From NCBI GenBank assembly GCA_018907035.1, contig JACCIC010000021.1, positions 1,598,501 through 1,662,500 on the forward strand: 64,000 nt of DNA, in the 5' to 3' direction. A program made the translations under genes and the position numbers. The notes beneath the pieces are model-generated. The model searched no databases, was not told the DNA's origin, and saw only the letters and a program-made list of their open reading frames with translations. Shown here piece after piece: positions 23,713 to 64,000 of the stretch (position 1 is its first letter; every line of letters starts with the position of its first letter). This stretch comes from Sycobia sp. Sy_11. Taxonomy: Eukaryota; Arthropoda; Insecta; Hymenoptera; Epichrysomallidae.

Positions 23713-26130
23713 ATGCTTGTTAAGAAGTAATGTGGAATTAAAGAGAATAGATTTTCATTTTATCGAATGAATGTTTGTATAGTAAGGAACTATGAATGAG
23801 TTCATAAAGCATTATAAGTTTTTTATGGATATTATTTAATTTATAATGAAAGTATACATTAATATATATAAAATTATTACTATACAACACTATATATTAA
23901 GAGACATTAATGAGTAAAGCTATCTTAAAAATAATAGCTTTTCTAAAAAAAAAGTGTTCATAATGAATGCCACACATTTTCATAAATTAATATGCTAAAT
24001 TGTTAATTAAGTTTCTAAATTTTTGATAAATCTTGCAAATAAGTCCCCATATGTGAACTAAATAAGTATAATTAACATTGATACACTAATGTACAGTCTT
24101 GGTATCTTTATTATTCCACAGAACGGTAATATATTTAAAATTTATTAATATTTGTTGCAATACCAAGAAAATATATGAATTTATTTTTATAAATATATGC
24201 TCTAGAAAATATAAAAAAATTTTTTTTATCCTTTAAATAGGAAGGAATTTTCAAATATTAAAAAGAAAGCAATCATTCCACTTACTACTTATGAATATTT
24301 TAATATCTTTGCAGTTTGTTAATACATTTTTTGAGTCTTTAGAAACGTTTGAGAAATATGTTAAAATACAACTTTGTTAAGATCATTCTTAAACATTACT
24401 AATAATTTTATACTTATATATAAGAAATTGTTAATCTATTTTTTGTATTATGGCCAAAAATTCATTTATACTGACTGATTTCTGGCTGTAAACGTGATTT
24501 TATCGATTTGTATCTGAAAAAAACACTATATAATTAAAATTAAAATAGTTCGTAAATATGAATTTAACAGCTAATAAAAACAAAATCATGTTCGACACAT
24601 AGTGACACATAAGAGACATAAGAGACATAAGAGACATTCGACACATAAGAGACCTCGAATACCCATATACGTTACGTTCACACTCAATCCATGAAATTCA
24701 CGTACGATAAAAATAACTATTTTATGCTCAAGATTGTACTATAAATAATATGTATTATCCAATGTAATATAATTACGTAGAATAATAAAATTAAAGTCTA
24801 ATAGGAATTAACTAGATAAAGAATCAATTAACATAAATGTATACTTAGTAGAATATTGAAATATTGTTGTTTCTGTGTTAAATATTTATGCAATGATTGA
24901 AGTTTTAATTTTAGATTCCAAACTTTATATATTTTTGTTCATTCATATTATTTGCATTAAGTAAAGAATATTATTTAAGTATATTTACAAATATGATTTT
25001 AAATATATTTATATACCTATACTTGTAATTGTTTATTCTGTCACATATTTATTGATTTTTAAATTACATTTATAAGTAGAAAATTTATTATTTTTATAAT
25101 AATTTATATTTATAGAATATATAATTTACTTTATGTTTTATTTGAATATTTTCTTTTTAATTTAATTAATCATTTTTTAAATTGGAAATGATTTCTTTTT
25201 TATAATTGATTTCAATTATTATTTCAATTATTAAAATTATTATATTGATTGATATAATGATTTTTTTTTTATAAAAATCCGGTGATTAAATTATCATTAT
25301 CAAAATATTAAAGAAAATAAAATAAATAATAATTTTAAAATTAATAATGCTACTTACTTCGACTGGTATAAAACAACCTAATAAATATTTTTATTAATCT
25401 CACAGTCATCGTTATATTAGTTTGTTAAAAATATTTACTAGTTTTTTTTTATTTATACTAATTTTATTTTCTTTATTAAACCAATAATATGTGAAAAGAC
25501 ATACATGTGTTGGATATAATTAGATCTAAAAAAAAGCTGTAAACAGTTTGAACTTCTTCACAATCTTCACTTGATTTATTTATCAGCAAAACTGCGTCTT
25601 TCTATGAAAATGTTATAAAAGTACGTAATTGAAAATATCTGAGATTTTAGCATTGGCTTTATTTGTCATCTAAGATTTATTTCAGATATGACCGATCAGG
25701 CTGTTTGAGTAAATTACAACTCTAACAAACAAAATTAAGTACCAAAAGAAACTATTTTATTTAACGTTTATTTAAGAAGTATATTATTTAAAAAATTATT
25801 TAAAAAGTATAATAGAAATATATACTTTCTTAAATGTGATTTAGTTATTTTTGCAGCTTTATTTTTTAATACTGCTTATTTATTACATACATATTGTACT
25901 TCTAAGGTATTTTTAATAAATTGATAATATTCTTATAATAATTTATTGTATGGACTATCTTATTTTAGAATCTTATAAGAATTGCGATTTTAGTAATGCA
26001 TTGCTTGATTGTTTATTAAAACTTATTTTATTTAAGAATTAATTAAATATTAATTAATTAAATTTATTTTATTTAAGAATTAAATTAAATCTATTAATAT
26101 ATAGAAAACAAAGAAAACAGAGGACGACAG
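23713..26130. other. SVIP 3' region and long AT-rich desert
   Basis: The SVIP 3' UTR begins here; its end cannot be fixed. The remainder is extremely AT-rich with no coding signal. 24605-24655 is a short tandem of the 9-mer ACATAAGAG. Confidence 0.5.
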
Positions 26131-26131
26131 A

Positions 26132-26177
<46 letters not shown>
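26131..26177 (+). repeat. (GA)n microsatellite
   Basis: A GA tract of about 45 bp. Confidence 0.95.
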
Positions 26178-26180
<3 letters not shown>

Positions 26181-27036
26181 AAATATTGGATTATTTAAGA
26201 GAATAATTTCAAAGAGTTGAAAAAAATCACGGAAAAGTAAAGACATAATATCGAAAAAGAGCTATTTGAAAAAACGGAGAAATAGTTGTATTAGATTGTA
26301 ACAATAATGATGTTGAAATTACTAAACAAATATATATTAGAGAATCGGAAGCATTCGCAAATAGTGATAATGCCACGTAATTTATCTGATCCAAAAAGTA
26401 AATATTAAGTGATAAACATTTTGAATTTAGATAATATTAAGTTGCATAGGCAGAATTTTCATTTTGAAAAGATCCTAGTGACTGTAATAAAGGAGATGAA
26501 AAGAACTAAGGAATGTACTAAGCCAAGTAGTTGCTTTGTACTAGCCGATATCAGTGAATTTATGGCATTCGCTTCGCTCTGGTATCAAAAAAAGACAAAT
26601 GTAAAATCCGCCCGCATATATTATTTGCCTTTAGATAAAATGATGAAAATTTACTATTGTGCCACTATAGTGATCAATATATAGCGCATTTGCCGATGAG
26701 GGTCATTTATTTGCTGCCCGAGCAGAACAATCGAGAAACTACTCGCATCATTTCTATGAAATCAACAAAGCATAACATCAGTTATATTTATTAACTAATA
26801 TCATTTAATGCTTAACTTCTGATCACCTGATCTGGGTGTGCATGGCAAGGTGAGGAGGCTTCAGCCGGCTAAGCGAATCTTGGTTTGGTCTAGAAATATA
26901 TGGATCGGGGGACTTTTTCTATCAATGAGTTCTCTGAAATTCCCCAGGAGGGTCCCTACATATGTACTCTTCGATCCTTCGTTCAAATGGAAATTGCAAC
27001 AAATTCTAACAGCTATTACAGGAGTGTATGAAAATA
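26178..27036. other. Unrecognised, possibly old transposon
   Basis: A 91-codon plus-strand frame (26409-26684) and a 69-codon frame (26838-27047) are interrupted by stops and match no family I know. Composition is less AT-rich than the surroundings. Confidence 0.3.
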
Positions 27037-28302
27037 TTAGGATGTGAACTTAGTTTCCGACCTTCACGTTTAGATGGCGATGTATTTAGATGCGATGTCA
27101 GATGTGTCGGATCTAGTTCTTATTATTTAGTTTTGTCATTTACCAATAAAATTCATTTATCAATAAAAACAGGCATCATCATTTGTGTAAATATTACAAT
27201 TTTTTGATCAGTGAAAAATTAATCGTGATAGATAAGTCGTTTTTTCGACATATCCTTTTGCACTATTTTGATTTGAAAAAAAAGTGTAGCAGAAACTTAT
27301 CTATTGCTTTAAGAATGTTATGGCGAACAAGCTCCATCGCTTACAATATGTAAAGAGTGGTTTCAGCGGATTAGAAGTGGAGATATTGATGTTAATGACA
27401 AAAAAACGTTCTGGACAACCGAAAAAGTTTGAAGATAGTGAATTGCAATCATTATTGGACGAAAACTCAGCTGAAACGCAGAAAAAACTCGCTAATAAGT
27501 TAGGAGTCAGTGACAGAGCAGTTCGCAAAGGTTTACATGTGATGGGAAAAATTCATAAAGAAGGAAAATGGATGCCACACGATTTGACTGAAAGTGCGAT
27601 TATGAATCGATACAACATCGCATTATCTTTGCCTGCCAGCCAAAAAAAAAGAATTTTCTGTGGCGTATTGTGACTGATGATGAAAAGTGAATCTACTATG
27701 ACAATCCTAAGCGTAAAAAGTTTTGGGTAGATCGAGGCTAACCGTTCACATCGACACCAAAACGGAACAGGGTGTGCTATATTACGGGTTGCTAAAACCG
27801 AATGAAACCATCACTGCCGAGGTATACAAATGCGAGCTGAATGATTTGCAGCAGAAATCGATCGAATATAGATCAGCAATCGCGAGTAATAGGATGCAAT
27901 ATTCTTTTGCAAATACAGCATTCTTTTGCATGAGAACGCTCGGCCACATGTTGCAAAAGCCGTCAAAAACATCCTATTAGAGCTCGGAATGGGAAGTGTT
28001 ACCACAACCAGCGTACTCGCTAGACATAGCGCCTTCTGATTACTACCGATTAAGATGGATGCAGCACGACCATATTGATACGCACTTCCGACATGTTCAA
28101 GAAGTGTGAGAATTTGTGGATGATTGGATCGCCTCGAAAGTACGATCGTTCTTTCGTCACGATTCCGCCATATTGCGAGAAAGATGGGAAAAAGTAGTAG
28201 AAAATGATAAAAATCATTTTGATTAAGCTAACGTGTATACATTTTGCATCATATATGCCCTTTTTCCGCTAATAAAGGTCGGAAACTAAGTTTGCCTCCT
28301 AA
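27037..28302 (+). mobile_element. Near-full-length mariner with TIRs and broken transposase
   Basis: A 1,266-bp element flanked by TA on both sides. The left end TTAGGATGTGAACTTAGTTT and the complement of the right end TTAGGAGGCAAACTTAGTTT are TIRs of about 29 bp. The transposase reads GEQAPSLTICKEWFQRI in one frame, shifts near 27402 to RSGQPKKFEDSELQSLLDEN and HDLTESAIMNRYNIALSLPA, then VTDDEK-stop-IYYDNPKRKKFWVD, LLKPNETITAEVY, MRTLGHMLQK/HENARPHV, APSDYYRLR and WIASKVRSFFRHDSAILRER. A deletion between about 27765 and 27770 removes the block with the second catalytic Asp that the 18.6 kb copy still has. It is dead, but its length and ends match the roughly 1.3-kb mariner norm. Confidence 0.85.
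27320..28225 (+). pseudogene. Mariner transposase pseudogene
   Basis: Coding remnant inside the element above. It has at least two frameshifts, a stop replacing the Trp of GDEKW, loss of the second catalytic Asp region and Glu in place of the third Asp. Confidence 0.8.
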
Positions 28303-28319
28303 TATTTGCCCATTGAAAC

Positions 28320-29260
28320 TTGTAAGTAAACCTCTGAAAATGCCGACTGGTAGAATTATCAACTGCACTTAGAAAAAGAGCATATAGAACTTTTAATAGG
28401 GCAAAAAAGCGAAAAACTACGATGTATAGTTAATGTACAAATAGTCGTTGAAAGACTTCAAGAGAGTACTAACTTTTACTAATAATTAAGCAAAGCTGAC
28501 AGATACAACTAAGTTAGCTAGGCTAACCAAGTACAATAATTCTCGAATGGCACACTTACGTGATGCATCAAGTATGTATGTAAATACTGAAGATCATAAT
28601 TTGAATTTCTGAGTGCTAATTCTCTTTAACATAGATATAAAAACGTTGCACCAGGATCCTATTGAAATATATGCTGATGCTGATTGGAAAACATCACAAA
28701 TTGTATCTCCGGAAAAAAGTAAAGTGGTTCTACTCTTTTGAACCATAGAAAACACTAGGACCTGATGGCATCTTTTCTAAGATGCTACAAGTGGGATTTG
28801 ATAGTATTGTAAAACTGGTCACTAAAATTTTCAGAGATAGTATTGCTATTGTTTACGTACCAGTAGCATGGAAGAAAACTCGCACTTTTTTGATCACTAA
28901 ACCGTGGAGAACGTAAAAGATTACAGACCAATATATCTAATATCTTTCATATTGAAAACGTGGGAAAACGCGCGCGCGCGCGTGTGTGTGTGTGTGTGTG
29001 TGTGTAAGATAAACAGTATTAGTTACTTGGTTAATTTGAAGAAGGCAGTGTGTTTACACCATGAGCAAGTCCACTAAAACTGCTCTCCACTTAACGATGA
29101 AATATCTTCTAATGAAATCATTCGATAAAACTCTTGGATCATATAATGGTTGTTTCACTAAGGAGAGCCTCCGGGTAAAGAAGGAGTACCTCTACGAATG
29201 CAATCAGAATAATCCTGGAACTGAACAGAGTAGTCCTTGAGATTTCGAGGGTTGCTGTAA
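28320..29260 (+). pseudogene. Non-LTR retrotransposon reverse-transcriptase fragment
   Basis: 28745-28975 reads, across shifting frames, GPDGIFSKMLQVG, YVPVAWKKTRTFLI, KPWR and ITDQYI/PISLISF. This is the N-terminal reverse-transcriptase region of jockey/R1-type LINEs (GPDGI...P..WK...V..I.KPG...DYRPISL). Beyond a CG/TG tract, 29050-29110 gives HEQ.HSTKTALHLT, resembling the H.yr.g.ST..AL block that follows in such enzymes. 5'- and 3'-truncated and heavily mutated; exact limits uncertain. Confidence 0.5.
28970..29006 (+). repeat. (CG)n(TG)n tract
   Basis: Alternating CGCGCG... then TGTGTG..., about 36 bp of uninterrupted purine-pyrimidine alternation, inside the LINE remnant. Confidence 0.9.
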
Positions 29261-29267
29261 AATTGGC

Positions 29268-30540
29268 ATACGTAATGGTCTGTGGTATACCTGGGTTAAT
29301 AGTAAAAATGTATGTATAATGTTCATTTTTTTCAGACTCGATTTGAAACATAAAGTCTTGTGCATTAAACATGTATAATATATGGTATGTGTAATTTCAC
29401 ATGGAAAACACAGTGAATTTGTAAACATGGAAAAAATTTGTTATCGTTATGTGATATAATACTTTTATTTGAAAGGCCTTAGCCCAACCAATATAAAAGC
29501 TGAACTAGACTCTACTCTGGGTGAGACTGCTCCTTCATTCGTAACAGTAAAATATTGGGTAGTAGAGTTTCAACGAGGCTGTACGAGCTGCCAAGATGAG
29601 CATCGCAGTGGCCGACCAAACGAGGTGACGACTCCAGAAATGTTGGAGAAAATCCACAAAGCGATACTGGATGATCGTTGACTGAAAATGCGCAAGGTAT
29701 AAGACATTGTAGGCATTTCAAAAAGTGCGGTAAATCGCATATTAACTGAAAATTTGGAGATGACAAAGCTGTGCGCAAGATGGGTGCCGCGTTTGCTCAC
29801 AATGGAACAAAAACAGCGTCGTGAAGATGTTTCAGTTGAGTGTTTGGCAATGTTTCGCAAAAATAAAGCCGAATTTTTACGCTGTTTCATAACCATAAGT
29901 GAAACATGGGTCCACCACTTCACACTCGAAACAAAAGAACAATTAAAACAATGGACTCAAAAAGGAGAACCGGCTCCAAAGAAGGCAAAGACCGTTCCAT
30001 CTGCAGGCAAGGTTATGCGTCGGTTTTTTTGGATGCGTGTGGGATAATTTTGATTGACTATCTTGAAAAAGGAAAACTACCAATGGCGAGTATTATGGGA
30101 ACTTATTGCAACGTTTAAGCCAAAAAATCAAGCGAAAACGGCCGCATTTGGCTAAGAAGAAAGTGTTGTTCCATCAAGACAATGCACCAGCTCACACATC
30201 CGTTATTGCAATCGCCAAAATTAATGAATTTCAAGTTTGAATTGCTACCTCATGCACCCTATTCGCCAGATTTAGCTCCCTCGGATTATTTTCTGTTCCC
30301 AGACTTGAAAAAATGGCTCGCTGGTCAAAGATTTTCCAACAATGAAGAGGCGATGTCGGCCGTTAATGGCTATTATGAGGAGTTTGACAATTAGTATTAT
30401 AAAAAGGGTATTGAACTTAATAAACATCGCTGGGAAAAATGTATAGAGCTAAAATGAGATTATGTTGAAATATAAATATATTTTTTTCAAAATTTTTGAG
30501 TTTTATTTGTTGGCCCAGGTACTTCTGGGACCACCCTCAT
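29268..30540 (+). mobile_element. Second full-length mariner lineage, decayed
   Basis: The right end, read as complement, is ATGAGGGTGGTCCCAGAAGT followed by ACCTGGG. A degraded match lies at 29268-29300 (GTAATGGTCTGTGGTATACC then TGGG), giving about 1.27 kb. The transposase starts at 29427 (MEKICYRYVI, then a stop) and continues YFYLKGLSPTNIKAELDST, HRSGRPNEVTTPEMLEK, DIVGISKSAVNRIL, CARWVPRLLTMEQKQRRED, ISETWVHHFT, EPAPKKAKTVPSAGKVM, VLFHQDNAPAHTS and LLPHAPYSPDLAPSDYFLF. The third catalytic Asp is intact in the HQD block, but the first block reads SETW where DETW is expected. Several stops and frameshifts are present. A different lineage from the 27 kb copy. Confidence 0.85.
29427..30394 (+). 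pseudogene. Mariner transposase pseudogene
   Basis: Coding remnant of the element above, about 345 codons in consensus length. It is interrupted by stops near 29457 and 29680 and by frameshifts near 30030 and 30115. Confidence 0.8.
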
Positions 30541-31162
30541 ATATGTTTCATTAAGCTAAACGTTTTATATCAAACTCTATTTATTCAAATTAAAATTTTG
30601 GTTATTACATAAAATTTAATTAACAAATAATCAGTTCATAAATTATTCTTTAAAAATATAAAAAAAATTAAGACAATACGTACATTAATAAACGAAAGAT
30701 AAAAAACAGCATTATTTATATAAAAGTTTGTTATATTGCATGAAAAAAGGTTTATACATAATGTAGGATTACATATGAACACTAATTGTTTAATAATATA
30801 TATGTAAACTAAGCAGCAAAAACTGCAACAATAAGCTTTATATGCAGATTTGTTTTTTTACATTAGGCAGTCTTATTATTTATTTTTGGATTATAAGCAG
30901 GCTCTACAATTTAAATTCATAGTATAAATATATAGAAATTTAACTTATAATGTTTAAGCTTTCATTCCAAACAACGACTTTTATTTTACTATATTATAAT
31001 TGAACTTTGTATAATACATTTGAGTTTCGTATTTTTTAATTGTTCTTAAAACATTTTAAAAGTTATAATTTTTTACAATATATAGATTTATAGATTTCAA
31101 CGTATTTCATTCTTCACGCATTCTTTGTACAATTCATATGTTAATGTTATTTGTAAATTATT

Positions 31163-31223
<61 letters not shown>

Positions 31224-32256
31224 AATAAATTATATATTTCAATTATACATACAGGTATATATATTTTATACACAATACATTATTTCATTTTCATTAGTAT
31301 ATCGTATCTTAAATAATTATTAAAATAAATTATATTATACACGTCTTATGAGTTGTCGACCAAATATTCCCGTACTTTAAATACAGCAAAGTAGAAAAAT
31401 ATCAAATATAATTATATTTTTTACTTTGATTTTAAGACACTTTCTACTGAACAATATCAATCACAATCTCTAGAAGTGATATAGTTGTGGAATGTTTCTT
31501 ATATATTTGCATACGAAGCGGAATAATTATAATCATCTCCATTAAACTCAACTTGACATATATATGTATTATATATAATTGCTCCATTTATAATTTATAT
31601 TTATATATTAATTTTTTCTCACGTATTCATAAAATTGATTCAAAATTCGGTATAAATAAATATTTCCACAAATAATTTAGGTTTTATTATTTATTAAAAT
31701 TTAATTTTGTATATTTGCATAAGTCAAAGTTCCTTTGACGCATTTCAATGCTGCATTTATCAATATTTTATGTACAAAATAAAATTATCAAAAATAAATG
31801 AAATTCTTAAAAGACTGCCTAAGTATTCAAACCAAATTATTAATTATTATTTATATTAGATGATGCAAATACATGAATAATAACGATTTGCAAAAATTAA
31901 TTTCATTTTTTTTTTAATTTACATATTCGTGAATTTAAGAATTTTTATCTTATATCTTAATCTTTGTTATTTGTATATTAACAATTATAACTATTTATCA
32001 ATTAACATAGAAATTTAATAATGAAATATATTAACTGAAATATATTTTAAACAAACATCGCACGTGAAAAGAATTATCTTCAATCGGACAAGTATTGAAA
32101 AGCTATATTAGAGTATTTTTTTCTTCTATTTTTTTCAAAATTTTTTTACTGAAAAAATAACGTTTCATTTATTCATTTTCATAACATACTAACAAAAACT
32201 TTCTCATTATCTAGAAAATACCTGATCTAAGTAATTATAATATGTTAATTAAATCT
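30541..32256. other. AT-rich spacer and 3' UTR of the SMP/C2 gene
   Basis: No coding signal. The minus-strand AATAAA at 32168-32173, 84 bases past the stop codon, is a candidate polyadenylation signal for the SMP/C2 gene. A (TG)n tract lies at 31164-31220. Confidence 0.5.
31164..31220 (+). repeat. (TG)n microsatellite
   Basis: A pure TG tract of about 57 bp. Confidence 0.95.
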
Positions 32257-60870
<28,614 letters not shown>

Positions 60871-61442
60871 CCTCCTCCGCCGATGATCGCCCGCAAAGGC
60901 AAGGCACCCGCGCGCGCCCGGGCCCGCTCTCCCGAGTCCCACACCTCCGATCGTATATTCGCGCCACGGCACCGCGCGCGGCGTAGGAGGCGAGACAGGA
61001 GCGACGCGACTGCGTCTTGCGATGCCGCGCCGCCCTCTCCTCGCCTCCCCCCTCCCCCTTCCCACAACCTCGCTTCCTCTCTCGCTGTAACCTCTGCCCC
61101 CGCCTCCCCTACCCGACCCCCGCGATGCGCGTACAGGTATCGTATACCCTGGCCGCGCGCCAAATTCCCACTGACCGCGCGCGCTCCGGCGCCGGCTTTC
61201 AATCCAGAAACGACCCTACTCTGCGTACTTACCCCCTCCCCTCCTCCACCAATTCCACACCGTGGGCAGGTGATAAGGGTAGGGGGAGGGGGTGGCGAGA
61301 GGGCTGAAAAAACGCCTGCGCAGAGCCGTATAATAATTCCAGTCGCGACGATCGTAGATCAGCAGCTGTGCCTTTATGTATACGTCGTCGTCGTCGTCGT
61401 CATCGTCGTCGTCGTCGTGTGTGCAGGATGCGTATATTGTGT

Positions 61443-61445
<3 letters not shown>

Positions 61446-61479
<34 letters not shown>

Positions 61480-61560
61480 CGCGGGCCGGCGGCGGGGGAG
61501 GGGTAGGGGTGAAGGACGCGCGATCAACGCGCGCACGAAAGAGCCAAGGGGCTGTGTTTG

Positions 61561-61604
<44 letters not shown>
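61446..61604 (+). repeat. Two (TA)n microsatellites
   Basis: TA tracts at 61446-61474 and 61563-61604, separated by a GC-rich segment. Confidence 0.9.
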
Positions 61605-61607
<3 letters not shown>

Positions 61608-62362
61608 ACAAACAATTTGAATTTGAATTAGTTCATTAAGGCTATAAGGGCTCGAGCTCCCGCATAACGCACGATCGTGATAAATAGTAACACATGCGTA
61701 ATAACAAATTAATGTGAAAAAAAAGGCTCGTTTATTCGAAAGGGAACGCGTGTTTTTTTTTTTTTTTTGGGCGGAGGGGGGAGATGAGAGCAGGGCGCGC
61801 GCGTGTGTACGCGTGTGTCGAAGAGCGCCCGCTGCTTCGAAATGAATTCTCAGTTTGGAATTTTATGAGAGATTTCATTTATTGCTGGCGTGAATGAGAG
61901 CTGTTGGAGTCGCTCGTCGTGAATTTTTACACGTTTCTATATAGAGTATGAATCGACGAAGGTTAATATATTGTAATTTATTTACAAGTTCAAGGTGTGT
62001 ATATATATAATGATTATTAAATATATATACACATTATACACATTATACATACAAATTATTAAACAATTTGCCAGCCGAACAACTGTCTTTTGGCAAGCGT
62101 GAGAAATAACGCTACATGTGCGTATAGAGCGCATTACCGTTATACATTGTAAATTAATGTTACTTCTCGCTATAGGAACTTTTCTACCGTATTCTTAATA
62201 TAAAATAGAAAAAGCCTTATTTACAATAGATATACATTATCTGGCAATTAATACGATTTCTATAGGAAAGACAAACAAGATAATATTGCCAGATCATAAG
62301 ACGCACAAGAAACGTAAAACATTTAGTTATTTATATATCATTAACATTTTTAGAAATTCTTT

Positions 62363-62367
<5 letters not shown>

Positions 62368-62450
<83 letters not shown>
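62368..62450 (+). repeat. Compound (TA)n(GA)n microsatellite
   Basis: About 52 bp of TA then about 30 bp of GA; on the other strand this is the same CT-to-TA order seen at 20519 and 50965. Confidence 0.95.
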
Positions 62451-62451
<1 letters not shown>

Positions 62452-63423
62452 TGGAATACTATAAGGAATTCGATAAAATTTAAATGAAATAGATGAAGTA
62501 AAATAACGATTTAACTGGTGAAAATTTGAAAATATGTTGCTCATATATTATCCTCATAAAGCCGCATCGCTGATATAATGTAGGTGTCAATAAATTTCAA
62601 TCACGTCCAGAGTCCGCGAAAAGGGACGTTTATAATAAATCAGAATGTCTCAGGGAGGTCTTCGTGAATAGCTCTTGGATTTCGGGCATTGTCAGCCGCG
62701 AGTTATGCAGTACGATGTGTATTGTTCTCATTAAAATGGAGAATTTTCCATTATGAAAAATGTAAATCCGAATATATAAATATAATGAGAATTTTTCGCC
62801 AAGTAAAATCTGATTAATTAAATTCGGAGAATATTAACGAGTATAGTCTTGATCAATAAGTACAAGCATATTGTACTTATTCTTTTTCAATAATTACGCT
62901 ATAAGTTGTCAAGCAAATCAATAGGCCACAGCTTGTGGAAAGAGAGAGAGAGAGAGACAGAGAAAGAGACTATATTGAAAACTGCAGCGACAATATTTAT
63001 ACGGGGATAAATCAATGAATCCACGAATTTCAAATGAAGTGAATTTTTTTTATAGATAATAAACGCTTACAACTCAATACCCTGTAGCATAACAAACATT
63101 GAACAGCCTAAAACTATATAATATCAATTTCCCGTCAATAACCACAACTACAATCGCGTTTTCTATAATGGACTAATAATTGCGAAATCTAATCCTGTAC
63201 CAATGCCCCCCAATGACATCTCTATAATTCTACTGAAACGGGGAAAAAAATTTTTTTCAGTTATAGCTGCAATCCCCATTGTCCAAAGATCCAATATCTG
63301 TATAAATCCAACCAAATGTAGATCTTTTCAGAAGTTGAAAGTTCAACTTGTCTGATTTACGGATGTACCGAATTGCGTATTAAACAGCGTCAAAGTTATG
63401 AACAAGACGCATGGGAATTTATA

Positions 63424-63473
<50 letters not shown>

Positions 63474-63740
63474 CAGGAAAATCATTTATGTAAATGAATG
63501 GAGAGGCAGCGAGCCCTTCATGTAGACGAGATCGCCAGATGTGTCACAGTGGTCGCAAATTAGAAACGGTATATATAGCAGCCGGTACGCGGTATGATGC
63601 GAACGGCGCGGCTTGGGGCGCGCTGTCGGGAAGAGAGCATGGAATCAAAGCGAGCGAGTGTGGAAGTAGAACTGCTAAACTCAATACAATATTTAGCAAA
63701 TTCACTGTTGTTAATCGTGTCGGAAGCTCGGGGAACAATC

Positions 63741-63743
<3 letters not shown>

Positions 63744-63792
<49 letters not shown>
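63744..63792 (+). repeat. (TA)n microsatellite
   Basis: Pure TA of about 48 bp; a similar tract lies at 63424-63472. Confidence 0.95.
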
Positions 63793-63794
<2 letters not shown>

Positions 63795-64000
63795 CCAGAT
63801 GTAAATCCCGATAAATCGGAATATATTGGTATAATTGCGATAAAGTCAAAAATGCGTACAGTAGTGTTGCACAGATTTATTTCCACGGGAGCCGCTTTGA
63901 AATTACGGAGAACGACAAGTGGGGCACAATGGCCGTACGTAAATTTACTATTTAAAATTCACTGTAGCAGAGGCAATTGCATCGGCTATTATATACAGCT

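Larger units (their letters stand above)
61605..64000. other. Upstream intergenic region
   Basis: AT-rich, with a poly-T run near 61754, a (TA)n(GA)n tract at 62368-62450 and (TA)n tracts at 63424-63472 and 63744-63792. A less AT-rich patch at 63490-63735 has a 99-codon plus-strand frame without recognisable domains. No gene that I can support. Confidence 0.5.

Overview
The window is nuclear DNA of an animal, most probably an insect and, by inference, a hymenopteran (ant- or wasp-like). The evidence is spliced genes with GT-AG introns, GC-rich exons in very AT-rich introns, several mariner lineages, a gypsy-type LTR element and dense dinucleotide microsatellites. Nothing bacterial or plasmid-like is present. 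Host exons occupy only about 5 kb; most of the rest is intron, decayed transposon and simple repeat.

Host genes. (1) A minus-strand C2H2 zinc-finger gene (583-2388, two coding exons, 390 codons) has a 27-glutamine run and five fingers; its single coding intron carries a palindromic transposon. (2) A plus-strand three-exon gene (23089-23712, 80 codons) is recognised as SVIP, the small VCP/p97-interacting protein. (3) A large minus-strand gene runs from an initiator at 60870 to a stop at 32257. I assembled 19 coding exons whose splice phases all agree, giving 1,240 residues: a short N-terminus, a hydrophobic membrane segment, an SMP lipid-transfer domain and four C2 or C2-like domains. This is the architecture of proteins that tether ER to another membrane and move lipids (extended synaptotagmin / tricalbin / TMEM24 superfamily). 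A GC-rich promoter-like block lies just upstream (about 60800-61530).

Layout. 1-3450: zinc-finger gene and flanks. 3455-10800: perfect palindromes, an inverted pair of MITEs and, between them, a minus-oriented LTR retrotransposon (LTRs 5466-6498 and 8787-9855) with gag and protease remnants but no reverse transcriptase or integrase. 10800-22950: AT-rich DNA with three mariner relics and an inverted pair of MITE arms. 22950-24000: SVIP. 24000-30540: AT-rich DNA, two near-full-length mariner copies and a LINE reverse-transcriptase scrap. 30540-32250: 3' flank of the SMP/C2 gene. 32257-60870: that gene, its introns holding a 260-bp foldback element, another MITE, a mariner relic, a tRNA-derived SINE and many (TA)n/(CA)n/(CT)n tracts. 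60870-64000: promoter-like block and AT-rich upstream DNA.

I found no CRISPR array, rRNA or convincing intact tRNA, and no clearly new multi-gene system. The most unusual items are the SMP/four-C2 gene with a serine run inside its SMP domain, the foldback and MITE families that share a small stem-loop core, and a (TA)n tract enclosed by perfect 19-bp inverted arms.
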